DNA of 55,010 nucleotides from CACIIZ01 sp045565285. GTDB lineage: Bacteria > Pseudomonadota > Alphaproteobacteria > Rhodobacterales > Rhodobacteraceae. Where the stretch lies: the NCBI GenBank assembly GCA_045565285.1, contig JBJLFR010000005.1, positions 1-55,010 of the forward strand, read 5' to 3'. Position 1 is the first letter of the stretch. The number at the start of each line of letters is the position of its first letter. Position numbers and translations under genes: made by a program. The notes under the pieces were generated by a model, which ran no database searches, was not told the DNA's origin, and worked only from the letters and a program-made list of their open reading frames with translations. Below are positions 28,465-36,433 of the stretch, piece after piece.

Positions 28465-29427
28465 ATGAAAAAAAGAACTATTTTATTAATTGGAAAATAT
28501 AAGGAAGTAGAAAGGGATCTTTCAAGATATCAAAGGAAATTTTCTGTTTTAACAATCAATAATCTACAAGAATTAAAAAGTTTAAAAAAAAATGATTTAG
28601 AAAAAATTGAAGCGATTGCTTTTAAAGGTCATACAAATTTTAATTTTTCAATTATGAAAAAATTTCCATCCTTAAAAATTATTTCAAATTTTGGTGTTGG
28701 TTATGATAGTATTAATGTAGAGGATGCAAAAAAACTTAATATCCTAATCACGTTTACTCCAGATATTCTAAATGACGACGTAGCCGATATGGCAATTGCT
28801 CTTTATTTAGCAGTTTCGAGGAGATTAAATGATGGATATGATTGGATAAAGTCTGGTCAATGGAAATCTTTTGGAGAAATGCCTTTAAATAGAAAAATTT
28901 CAGGTTCTAAATGTGGAATTTTAGGTTTGGGTAGAATAGGATTTGAAATAGCTAAAAGATTAGAATCTTTTAAAACTGAAATTCATTATTATTCACGAAC
29001 AAAAAAAAATGTTTCAAGTAGTTGGGTATATTATCAAAATCCTATCGAATTATGTGAAAATGTAGATATTTTATTTGTTGCATTAAAAGGTGGTGCAGCA
29101 ACGAAAGGATTTGTTTCTAAAAATTTTTTAAAGGCACTGGGAAAAGATGGGATTTTAATTAATATCTCTAGAGGATCAGTAATCGATGAAAATTCACTTT
29201 TGGATATACTAGAGAAAAGGACAATATATGGAGCGGGACTAGATGTTTTTTTAGAAGAACCAAATATTGACCCAAGGTATTTGAAACTTGATAATGTCTT
29301 CATGCAACCTCACCAGGCTTCAGCTACGATAGAAACTCGCAAGGCAATGGGGGACTTGCAATACCAAAATATAGTAAGATATTTTGAAAATGGAAAACCT
29401 TTAACATTAATTCCAGAGATGAAATAA
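28465..29427 (+). CDS. D-isomer-specific 2-hydroxyacid dehydrogenase (GhrB-like)
   Basis: A 320-residue NAD(P)-dependent reductase of the glyoxylate/hydroxypyruvate reductase group. The nucleotide-binding loop is GILGLGRIGFEIAKRL. The catalytic triad is visible as Arg in NISRGSVIDENSLLDIL, Glu in LDVFLEEPN and His in MQPHQASAT. FGVGYDSINVEDAKKLNI and DVADMAIALYLAVSRR are family landmarks. It interconverts a 2-ketoacid and a 2-hydroxyacid, for example glyoxylate, pyruvate or a keto-sugar acid. The ATG has 'agga' upstream. Its stop abuts the stop of the convergent FAH gene with no base in between. The 160-bp divergent region to the dehydratase probably holds both promoters. Confidence 0.9.
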   Translation: MKKRTILLIGKYKEVERDLSRYQRKFSVLTINNLQELKSLKKNDLEKIEAIAFKGHTNFNFSIMKKFPSLKIISNFGVGYDSINVEDAKKLNILITFTPDILNDDVADMAIALYLAVSRRLNDGYDWIKSGQWKSFGEMPLNRKISGSKCGILGLGRIGFEIAKRLESFKTEIHYYSRTKKNVSSSWVYYQNPIELCENVDILFVALKGGAATKGFVSKNFLKALGKDGILINISRGSVIDENSLLDILEKRTIYGAGLDVFLEEPNIDPRYLKLDNVFMQPHQASATIETRKAMGDLQYQNIVRYFENGKPLTLIPEMK

Positions 29428-30273
29428 TTATTGGAAGTTCACAACTTTTTGATGCTGGGATCCAAGAAAATCAATTTCAAGCTCCATTGTATCTCCTTCT
29501 TTTAAAAATACGGGAGGTTTCATCCCAAACCCTACACCTTCTGGGGTTCCTGTGGCTATAATATCTCCAGTTCTAAGAGCCATAAAATGAGATAAATGTG
29601 ATATAATTTCACTAACCTTAAAAATCATATCTGAGGTATTTGATTTCTGAACTACCTTATTGTTGAGTTTGAGTTGCAAAGATAAGTTTTGAGGATTTTC
29701 AACTTCGTCAGAAGTTACCAAAAATGGGCCAATTGGTGCAAATGTTGGTGCAGATTTGCCCTTTATCCATTGTCCTCCTCTATCAAATTGATAAGATCTT
29801 TCAGATACATCATTAACTATACAATATCCAGATACAACTGAAAGCGCGTCTTTTTCTGAAACATACTGACAGTTTTTACCAATAACTACTCCAAGTTCAA
29901 TTTCCCAGTCCGTTTTTTTTGATCCCTTTGGTATAATTACTTGGTCGTTTGGGCCAGTTATGGAAGTAGTTGCTTTTGAAAATACTATTGGCTCTTTAGG
30001 TATAGGGGCATTTGTTTCTTTAGCATGTTTTGCATAATTCATACCTATACAATAAAAGTTGGGAGCATCTGCTAAACAGCTTCCTAACCGTGTAGATCTT
30101 GATATTTTTGGAAAGTTATTGAAGTCGACATTTTTAATTTTCTCTAATGTTCCTAAGGATATCCCTTCATGAGAAAAATCAGAAAAATAGTCAGATAAAT
30201 CTCTCATACCTCCTTCTGGATCAATTAATCCTGGTTTTTCATTATTTCTTTCCCCAAAGCGTACTAATTTCAT
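29428..30273 (-). CDS. Fumarylacetoacetate hydrolase family protein (diketo-deoxy sugar acid hydrolase-like)
   Basis: About 281 residues with a full FAH C-terminal domain: FYCIGMNYAKHAKETNAPIP, then DWEIELGVVIGK (metal-binding Glu residues), GYCIVNDVSERSYQFDRGGQWIKGKS (Asp ligand, substrate loop), and GDIIATGTPEGVGFGMKPPVFLKEGD. Such enzymes cleave C-C bonds in beta-diketo acids. The neighbours (UxaA-family dehydratase and a KDF-dehydrogenase-like SDR) suggest a 2,4-diketo-3-deoxy-sugar-acid hydrolase yielding pyruvate plus a hydroxyacid. The start at 30273 (MKLVRFG) matches the family; an ATG six codons upstream (30291) is an alternative, and neither has a clear ribosome-binding site. The gene stands alone on its strand, divergent from the dehydratase. 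Confidence 0.85.
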   Translation of the reverse strand: MKLVRFGERNNEKPGLIDPEGGMRDLSDYFSDFSHEGISLGTLEKIKNVDFNNFPKISRSTRLGSCLADAPNFYCIGMNYAKHAKETNAPIPKEPIVFSKATTSITGPNDQVIIPKGSKKTDWEIELGVVIGKNCQYVSEKDALSVVSGYCIVNDVSERSYQFDRGGQWIKGKSAPTFAPIGPFLVTSDEVENPQNLSLQLKLNNKVVQKSNTSDMIFKVSEIISHLSHFMALRTGDIIATGTPEGVGFGMKPPVFLKEGDTMELEIDFLGSQHQKVVNFQ

Positions 30274-30443
30274 AATGTGTGATACTTTCATTAGGTTTTA
30301 AAAATTTGCGTATTATTCCTTGCAAATTTAAACTCTTTTTGCATAACTAAATATTTCAAGCAATAAAAAAAGAAAATTTTAAAAATCTATTATCATAATA
30401 AATATAATGGCTAGTTACTTCAAGTTGATAATATTTAACTTTT

Positions 30444-30463
30444 AGAATAATTTGAATTATTCT
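30444..30463. promoter_or_regulatory. Perfect 8-bp inverted repeat upstream of the UxaA-family gene
   Basis: agaataat (30444-30451) and attattct (30456-30463) form a perfect palindrome around a 4-base centre. It ends 14 bases before the ATG and immediately before the ribosome-binding site (aagga). It could be an operator for a catabolic repressor or a hairpin controlling translation. No T-run follows, so it is not a standard terminator. Confidence 0.45.
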
Positions 30464-30477
30464 TAAACAAGGAAATT

Positions 30478-31980
30478 ATGGAAAATTTTATTTTAAAGTT
30501 ATCCGAAAATGATAATGTAGGTGTTGCAAGGAAAAATCTGAAAAAAGGAGATTTTGGAGCCCTTTCTCAGATACCTTTTGGTCATAAAATTTCTACAAGT
30601 ATAATTTCAAAAGGTGAACCGATTATTAAATATAATCAGACAATCGGATATGCAAAATACAATATTAGTTTAGGGGAGCATTTGCATACTCACAACATAG
30701 AATATAGAGACGTAAATAAAAATTATAATTTTTCAAAAAACAATATTTCACAAAATTTAAATCTCAAAACTGAAAAATCAAATTTTATGGGCTTTAAGAG
30801 ATCAAATGGATTAGTTGGAACCAGGAATACAATTGCTGTTCTGACCTCTGTGAATTGTTCAGCAACTGCAGCTAGAATGATAGCTGAACATTTCTCTAAT
30901 GATAAGATTAAGGCTTACCCTAATATTGATAATGTGACTGCTTTTGTTCATGGAACTGGATGTGGAATGGCTGACAATGGCGAAGGCTTCGAAGCTCTTC
31001 AAAGGGTATTATGGGGATATGCCAAAAACCCTAATGTAGCAGGAGTTTTGATGGTAGGTTTAGGTTGTGAGATAAACCAAATTGATTGGTTGATTGAAGC
31101 TTATCAAATAAAAAAAGGTCCATATTTCCAAGTTTTAAATATTCAAAACTTATGTGGTTTAAGAAAAACTGTAGAAAAAGGCATTGAAAAAATTAACGAA
31201 ATGCTGCCTTTTGTTAATAATATCAATAGGAAACTTTGTCCTGTATCAGATTTAATGGTTGGTTTGCAGTGTGGTGGATCAGATGCATGGTCTGGGATAA
31301 CTGCTAACCCAGCTTTAGGGTATGCTTGTGACTTGTTGGTTTCAAAAGGGGGGACGGGTGTATTAGCTGAAACACCTGAAATATATGGTGCAGAACATCT
31401 ACTCATTAAACGATCTGCTAATCAAAATATAAGTAAAAAGTTAATTGAAAGAATTGAGTGGTGGGAAACTTATACAAGTAGAAATTTAGGAACAATGGAT
31501 AATAATCCATCTCCTGGTAATAAAATTGGTGGTTTAACTACTATTTTTGAAAAGTCATTGGGAGCAATATCCAAAGCTGGAACATCTAGATTAAACGGAG
31601 TATATGCATATGGCGAAATTATTAAAAAGAAAGGTTTTATATTTATGGATAGCCCAGGCTATGATCCTGCTTCGGTAACTGGCCAAATTGCCAGTGGTTG
31701 CAATATTATAGCATTTACAACTGGAAGGGGGTCTGCTTTTGGATCAAAGCCTTCGCCCTCTATTAAAATTGCATCAAACTCTAAATTATATGAAAAGATG
31801 TCTGAAGATATGGACATTAATGCTGGAGTTATTATTTCTGAAAATTATTCAATTAAAGAAGTAGGACAAACTATTTATAATTTATTACTAAATGTTGCTT
31901 CAGGTGAGAAGACTAAATCCGAAATTCAGGGATTAGGTGATTATGAATTTGTGCCTTGGCAAATTGGAGCAGTTATGTAG
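30478..31980 (+). CDS. UxaA-family sugar-acid dehydratase (altronate/galactarate dehydratase-like)
   Basis: A 500-residue protein with the two-domain layout of altronate dehydratase. The N-terminal SAF-like domain (about 1-90) includes DNVGVARKNLKKGD and LGEHLHTHNIE. The catalytic UxaA domain includes GFKRSNGLVGTRNTIAVLTSVNCSATAARMIAEHF, HGTGCGMADNGEGFE, MVGLGCEINQID, MVGLQCGGSDAWSGITANPALG and FMDSPGYDPASVTGQIASGCNIIAFTTGRGS. Conserved cysteines and histidines would hold the catalytic iron. Because full-length N- and C-domains are fused, it is not the split UxaA form. Given the FAH and SDR neighbours, L-fuconate, L-rhamnonate or a hexuronate-derived acid are candidate substrates (inference). 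A ribosome-binding site 'aagga' precedes the ATG. Confidence 0.88.
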   Translation: MENFILKLSENDNVGVARKNLKKGDFGALSQIPFGHKISTSIISKGEPIIKYNQTIGYAKYNISLGEHLHTHNIEYRDVNKNYNFSKNNISQNLNLKTEKSNFMGFKRSNGLVGTRNTIAVLTSVNCSATAARMIAEHFSNDKIKAYPNIDNVTAFVHGTGCGMADNGEGFEALQRVLWGYAKNPNVAGVLMVGLGCEINQIDWLIEAYQIKKGPYFQVLNIQNLCGLRKTVEKGIEKINEMLPFVNNINRKLCPVSDLMVGLQCGGSDAWSGITANPALGYACDLLVSKGGTGVLAETPEIYGAEHLLIKRSANQNISKKLIERIEWWETYTSRNLGTMDNNPSPGNKIGGLTTIFEKSLGAISKAGTSRLNGVYAYGEIIKKKGFIFMDSPGYDPASVTGQIASGCNIIAFTTGRGSAFGSKPSPSIKIASNSKLYEKMSEDMDINAGVIISENYSIKEVGQTIYNLLLNVASGEKTKSEIQGLGDYEFVPWQIGAVM

Positions 31981-32040
31981 ATCAGTATTCAAATTCTAAA
32001 TTTTATTAAGGTTAATTAGGATTATTAAGGAGACGTAAGT

Positions 32041-32763
32041 ATGATATTAAATGATAAAAAAGTTTTCATAACTGCTGCAGGACAAGGAATTGGAAGAGCT
32101 ATAACTGAAAGATTTATTAAGGAAAAAGCTTCTGTTTTTGCTACTGATATTAATTATGAATTGATTAAAGACTTGAATGCAGAAAAAAAAGAATTGGATG
32201 TTACTAATAAATCTGAATTACAAACTTCTATATCTTATATTAATCCAGATATTTTAATCAATTGTGCTGGGTTTGTTCATGCGGGTACAGTTTTAGACGC
32301 TAATGATGATCAATTTGATTTTGCAGTATCTTTAAACGTAAAATCTATGTTTCACTCAATTCAAGCGGCAATACCCTTGATGTTAAAAAAAGGTGGTGGA
32401 TCTATCATAAATATCTCTTCTGTAGTTTCATCTATAATAGGAGCTCCAAATCGTTTTATTTATGGTACGACTAAAGCAGCAGTTATTGGTTTAACCAAAT
32501 CTGTGGCTGTGGAATATGTTAAGCGGGGTATCAGGTGTAATGCTATTTGTCCTGGTACAATCGATACTCCTTCTTTGCATTCTAGATTAAAAGAGACTGG
32601 TAATTATGATAAAGCTAAGGAGGATTTTATAGCAAGACAACCACTTGGGAGGATTGGAAAATCTGAAGAAATTGCTAGCTTGGCTTTATATTTGTCTTCT
32701 GACCAAAGTTTATTTACTACTGGTCAAACTCATATTATTGATGGTGGTTGGTCTGTGGGGTGA
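32041..32763 (+). CDS. SDR, 2-keto-3-deoxy-L-fuconate dehydrogenase-like
   Basis: A 240-residue SDR following the UxaA-family gene by 60 bases with a strong ribosome-binding site (aaggag, eight bases before ATG). It has ITAAGQGIGRAITERF, an acidic residue in FATDIN (NAD preference), the unusually short segment between strands 3 and 4 (EKKELDVTNKSELQ), INCAGFVH, NISSVVSSIIGAPNRFIYGTTKAA (catalytic Ser, Tyr, Lys) and a RCNAICPGTIDTPSLHSR segment. This last segment, with its arginines, resembles the BDH2/DHRS6 and 2-keto-3-deoxy-L-fuconate dehydrogenase group, where they bind a carboxylate. It would oxidise the dehydratase product to a diketo acid for the FAH-family hydrolase. The pathway assignment is inference. 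Confidence 0.85.
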   Translation: MILNDKKVFITAAGQGIGRAITERFIKEKASVFATDINYELIKDLNAEKKELDVTNKSELQTSISYINPDILINCAGFVHAGTVLDANDDQFDFAVSLNVKSMFHSIQAAIPLMLKKGGGSIINISSVVSSIIGAPNRFIYGTTKAAVIGLTKSVAVEYVKRGIRCNAICPGTIDTPSLHSRLKETGNYDKAKEDFIARQPLGRIGKSEEIASLALYLSSDQSLFTTGQTHIIDGGWSVG

Positions 32764-32785
32764 CAAAACACAAATTTAAAAAGTG

Positions 32786-33943
32786 CTATTGATCTATTGA
32801 TCTAGCAATTAATTCTTTCATGATTTCATTTGAACCACCGTATATTTTTTGCACTCTAGCGTCAGCATACATTCTTGAAATAGGATAATCGAGGATATAG
32901 CCATATCCACCATGTAGTTGCAAACATTCATCCATAATTTCATTTTGAATTTGTGATCCCCAATATTTTGCCATTGAAGCTGTAGCTGCGTCTAATTGCC
33001 TGTTTATAAGACGCGAAATACAATCATTAATAAAAGATCTTAAAACTTCAGCTTTGGTCTTTGCTTCTGCTAACTTAAATCTTGTATTTTGGAGGTCCAT
33101 AATTCGTTTTCCAAAAGCTTTTCTGTCTTGAACATATTTTATGGTTTCTTGTAATCCAAAATCAATTGCACCTAGAGCGGTAATTCCAATCAACAACCTT
33201 TCCCAAGGAAGTTGATTCATCATTTGATAAAAACCTTGCCCTTCTTCTTTCCCAATTAAATTTGTAAGAGGAACTTTAACATTATCAAAGAATAATTCTG
33301 CAGTATCATTTCCTTTTAAACCTAATTTCTTTAATGGCTTTCCTCTACTAAACCCTTCGGCATTATTTGTATCTAAAAGTATTAATGAGATGCCTTTTGC
33401 TCCAACAGTTTGGTCTGTTTTAGCCGCAACTATAATTAAATCCGCTGAACCACCATTCGTTATAAATATTTTGGATCCATTTATGGTGTATTGATTCCCT
33501 TCTCTTTTAGCTGTTGTTTTAATGGCTTGTAAATCTGAGCCAGCTCCAGGCTCAGTCATAGCAAGAGAAGCTATACTCTTGCCTTCAATTAATTTTGGCA
33601 GCCATTTACTTTTTTGTTCATCAGTACCATATTCATTCAAATAATGAATAACTATTGATTGTATGCCGTATCCCCAACTCGAATCTCCAGTTTTGGCTTG
33701 TTCATAAACTGTAATTGAGTCAAAACCCATATCTCCTCCAACACCTCCATGCTCTTCTGCAACAGATCCTGACATTACACCAGCATAGCCGGCCTTTTCC
33801 CAAAAAGATTTTGAAACCACACCTTTATTAACCCAATCTTCAATATTTGGGGTCATTTCATCACTATAAAACTTCTGAACACTTTCAGTAAAAAGTTTAT
33901 GTTCTTCAGTTACCCATTTATGGAAAGGAGTAAATAGAGTCAT
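32786..33943 (-). CDS. Acyl-CoA dehydrogenase
   Basis: A 385-residue FAD enzyme. It contains the flavin/substrate motif SLAMTEPGAGSDLQAIKTTA, INGSKIFITNGG, LGLKGNDTAELFFDNVKVP, QDRKAFGKRI and the C-terminal QLHGGYGYILDYPISRMYADARVQKIYGGSNEIMKELIARS. The usual MCAD base position (YEGT) reads YGGS here. A glutamate in LPWERLLIG (Glu248) sits where isovaleryl-CoA and long-chain acyl-CoA dehydrogenases keep their catalytic base. It desaturates acyl-CoA to trans-2-enoyl-CoA. It is the last gene of a leftward operon after two M20 hydrolases (13-base spacing), with 'aagga' before its ATG. The substrate may be a branched or long-chain acyl-CoA. Confidence 0.9.
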   Translation of the reverse strand: MTLFTPFHKWVTEEHKLFTESVQKFYSDEMTPNIEDWVNKGVVSKSFWEKAGYAGVMSGSVAEEHGGVGGDMGFDSITVYEQAKTGDSSWGYGIQSIVIHYLNEYGTDEQKSKWLPKLIEGKSIASLAMTEPGAGSDLQAIKTTAKREGNQYTINGSKIFITNGGSADLIIVAAKTDQTVGAKGISLILLDTNNAEGFSRGKPLKKLGLKGNDTAELFFDNVKVPLTNLIGKEEGQGFYQMMNQLPWERLLIGITALGAIDFGLQETIKYVQDRKAFGKRIMDLQNTRFKLAEAKTKAEVLRSFINDCISRLINRQLDAATASMAKYWGSQIQNEIMDECLQLHGGYGYILDYPISRMYADARVQKIYGGSNEIMKELIARSIDQ

Positions 33944-33956
33944 TTAATTTTCCTTA

Positions 33957-35123
33957 CTATTTTAATTGCATTTTAGTTTCTACTAATTCAGCCCAATATG
34001 AAGAACCAATTGGTAAAATTTCGTCATTAAACATATATGTTGGGCTATGAACACTAGAGGAGTCACCATTTCCTATTAAGATATAGGCACCTTTTGTAGA
34101 ATTCAACATGTAAGAGAAATCTTCAGCTCCCATTATTTTTTCAGCATTAATTGTGCTTTTACCGCTAACTTTTTCTGCAACAGTTTTAGCAATTTCTGTA
34201 GCATCATTTGAATTTTTCATTACGGGATAACCATAATTAAATTCTATTTCAGTTTTTCCACAATATGCTTCTGCAATAGATTTTGATAAGGAGAAGATTT
34301 TATCTTTTGCAGTAGCCTGAACTTTTTTATCAAAAGTTCTTAAAGTTCCCTTAAGAATAACTGTTTCTGGTATTACATTAAACGAAACTGTATCTGTTTG
34401 AAAAGTACAAATAGAAACTACTACATCTTTGGTTGGATTTATGTTTCTAGATACTATGCTTTGCAAAGCCATTACCAGGTTACTACTGATTAATACCGGA
34501 TCAATTGTTTCTTGTGGTTTGGCAGCATGCCCACCTTTCCCAATAATTTTAATTGAAAAAGTATCAGCTGCTGCAAAAAAATCTCCTGACTTAATAGAAA
34601 ATGTACCTATTTCTAAGCCTGGCATATTATGCATGCCATAAAATTCCTGAATATTAAATTTTTCAATTAACCCATCATCAATCATTTCTTTAGCTCCGCC
34701 GCCTCCTTCTTCAGCAGGTTGAAAAATTAAAGCTACTTCTCCATCAAAGTTTTTGGTATCTGCAAGATATTTTGCAGCACCCAATAACATAGCAGTATGC
34801 CCGTCATGTCCACATGCATGCATAACGCCTGGAATATTTGAAGCATAATCTAAATTTGTTTGCTCCTGAATTGGAAGAGCATCCATATCGGCTCTTAAAC
34901 CAATTACTTTTCCAGATATGTTTTTTTTTCCTTTTATAATAGCAACAACACCAGTTCTTCCAATCCCAGTTACTACTTTATCACATCCAAATTCTCTGAG
35001 TTTAGTTTCAACATATTTTGAGGTTTTTACTGTATCATATAAAAGTTCTGGATTTTGGTGTATATGATGTCGCCAAGACTTTATATGATCGAATAATTCA
35101 GAAAATTGATTTTTTATAGGCAT
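33957..35123 (-). CDS. M20D-family amidohydrolase (N-acyl amino acid/hippurate hydrolase-like)
   Basis: A 388-residue metallo-amidohydrolase. MDALPIQEQTNLDYASNIPGVMHACGHDGHTAMLLGAAKYL gives the CGHDGH metal site, FQPAEEGGGGAKEMIDDGLIEKF gives the paired glutamates, and YGMHNMPGLEIGTFSIKSG and MGAEDFSYML complete the metal-binding set. The dimerisation domain spans roughly residues 185-300. The family cleaves amide bonds of N-acyl amino acids, hippurate or indole-acetyl amino acids, releasing an acid that could feed the downstream acyl-CoA dehydrogenase after activation. The gene sits 12 bases after the ArgE-like gene with 'agga' near its ATG. No signal peptide is seen, so it is cytoplasmic. 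Confidence 0.9.
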   Translation of the reverse strand: MPIKNQFSELFDHIKSWRHHIHQNPELLYDTVKTSKYVETKLREFGCDKVVTGIGRTGVVAIIKGKKNISGKVIGLRADMDALPIQEQTNLDYASNIPGVMHACGHDGHTAMLLGAAKYLADTKNFDGEVALIFQPAEEGGGGAKEMIDDGLIEKFNIQEFYGMHNMPGLEIGTFSIKSGDFFAAADTFSIKIIGKGGHAAKPQETIDPVLISSNLVMALQSIVSRNINPTKDVVVSICTFQTDTVSFNVIPETVILKGTLRTFDKKVQATAKDKIFSLSKSIAEAYCGKTEIEFNYGYPVMKNSNDATEIAKTVAEKVSGKSTINAEKIMGAEDFSYMLNSTKGAYILIGNGDSSSVHSPTYMFNDEILPIGSSYWAELVETKMQLK

Positions 35124-35135
35124 TTGACTATAGTC

Positions 35136-36299
35136 CTAATTTGCTTGCTCATTAATAATGGACATAATAAATTGCGTTCCTTTTTCTAGTTGTTCTCTAG
35201 ATAAAAATTCATTTTCTTGATGTGCTTGTTCAATTGAGCCTGGGCCACATATAACTGTACTATATCCTTCTTCTTGAAATTGTCCTGCCTCTGTTCCGTA
35301 TGATACTTTTCCAGTTGAGTTGTCACCAGTTAGTTTTCTTACTAAACTTTCAGCAAGTCCGTCATTTTCTGGCTTAAGTCCAGGTACCCAATGATGTCTA
35401 TTTATAGTTATATTTGATTCTGGCCTAATTTCTTTTATTTTAGTAGAAATTTTTTCTGCATATTTTTCATAATCTTTTATTATTTTCTCTCCATCATCAA
35501 GAGGTAAACACCTAATATCAGTTGTAAAGCTACATTTTTTTGCTGTTATATTTGAAGCAGTACCTCCAATAATCTTTCCAACATGTAAAGTGGTAAATGG
35601 TGGATTAAATAATTTATCTAAATCTCTTGGTGTTTTATTTTGATTTTTTTCTGTTTTGTCTGTAATCCAATTAATTAATTTTGAAGCTGTCATAATTGCC
35701 GATACCCCACTTGGTAAAAGACTTGAATGTACTTCAAAACCTGTAACTTCCGTATCCAAACCTATTGATGCTTTATGTCCATCTACTAATTTCAGAAGAG
35801 TTGGTTCACCAACAATTGCACAGCTAGCTTTAGGTAGGTTTTTTTTCATTTCACGAATCATAAAAGGAGCACCAACACAACCAACTTCTTCATCATAACT
35901 TAAGGCTAATTGTATTGGCTTATTTAATTTTGCATTAATCATTTCAGGAACAAGTGCAAGACAAATAGCTATAAAGCCCTTCATATCGCATGTCCCTCTA
36001 CCATAAATTTTACCATTAGTTTCTTTTATTTTAAAAGGATTAGAGTTCCAATTCTGTCCATCTATAGGTACTACATCAGTATGACCAGAAAGAATAACTC
36101 CTCCAGGTTTACTAGGGCCAATATTTGCGTATAAATTGGATTTTGTTTTATCACCGTTGAAAACAAGATGAGATTCAACTCCATAACTCTGCAAATAATT
36201 TTTTATAAAATCAATAATCGGTAAATTGCTATTTCTTGATACTGTATCAAATGATATTAATTTATCTAACATTTCAATAGGGGTAAATTTTGCAGACAT
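35136..36299 (-). CDS. argE: Acetylornithine deacetylase (ArgE-type M20 peptidase family)
   Basis: A 387-residue M20A enzyme. Metal ligands are visible in ILSGHTDVVPIDGQNWNSNPF, GRGTCDMKGFIAICLA, LSYDEEVGCVGAPFM and IVGEPT, and EVHSSLLPSGVSAI marks the dimerisation domain. RCLPLDDGEKIIKDYEKYAEKI and YGTEAGQFQEEGYSTVICGPGSIEQAHQENEFLS match the proteobacterial acetylornithine deacetylase form. It removes an acetyl group from an N-acetyl amino acid such as N2-acetylornithine. As the first gene of an operon with an M20D hydrolase and an acyl-CoA dehydrogenase, next to a divergent peptide transporter, it may act in catabolism rather than arginine synthesis (inference). 'gagg' precedes the ATG. 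Confidence 0.85.
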   Translation of the reverse strand: MSAKFTPIEMLDKLISFDTVSRNSNLPIIDFIKNYLQSYGVESHLVFNGDKTKSNLYANIGPSKPGGVILSGHTDVVPIDGQNWNSNPFKIKETNGKIYGRGTCDMKGFIAICLALVPEMINAKLNKPIQLALSYDEEVGCVGAPFMIREMKKNLPKASCAIVGEPTLLKLVDGHKASIGLDTEVTGFEVHSSLLPSGVSAIMTASKLINWITDKTEKNQNKTPRDLDKLFNPPFTTLHVGKIIGGTASNITAKKCSFTTDIRCLPLDDGEKIIKDYEKYAEKISTKIKEIRPESNITINRHHWVPGLKPENDGLAESLVRKLTGDNSTGKVSYGTEAGQFQEEGYSTVICGPGSIEQAHQENEFLSREQLEKGTQFIMSIINEQAN

Positions 36300-36433
36300 A
36301 AAAAAACCTCAAATATAAAATAGTAAAGTAGATGAAAATCAATGACAAGATAACAATTTTTTATTTAGTTTTTCAAACTTTATTGAATTAATATTAAATT
36401 GATGTAAATTAAAAACAAAAATATCTATTAAAT

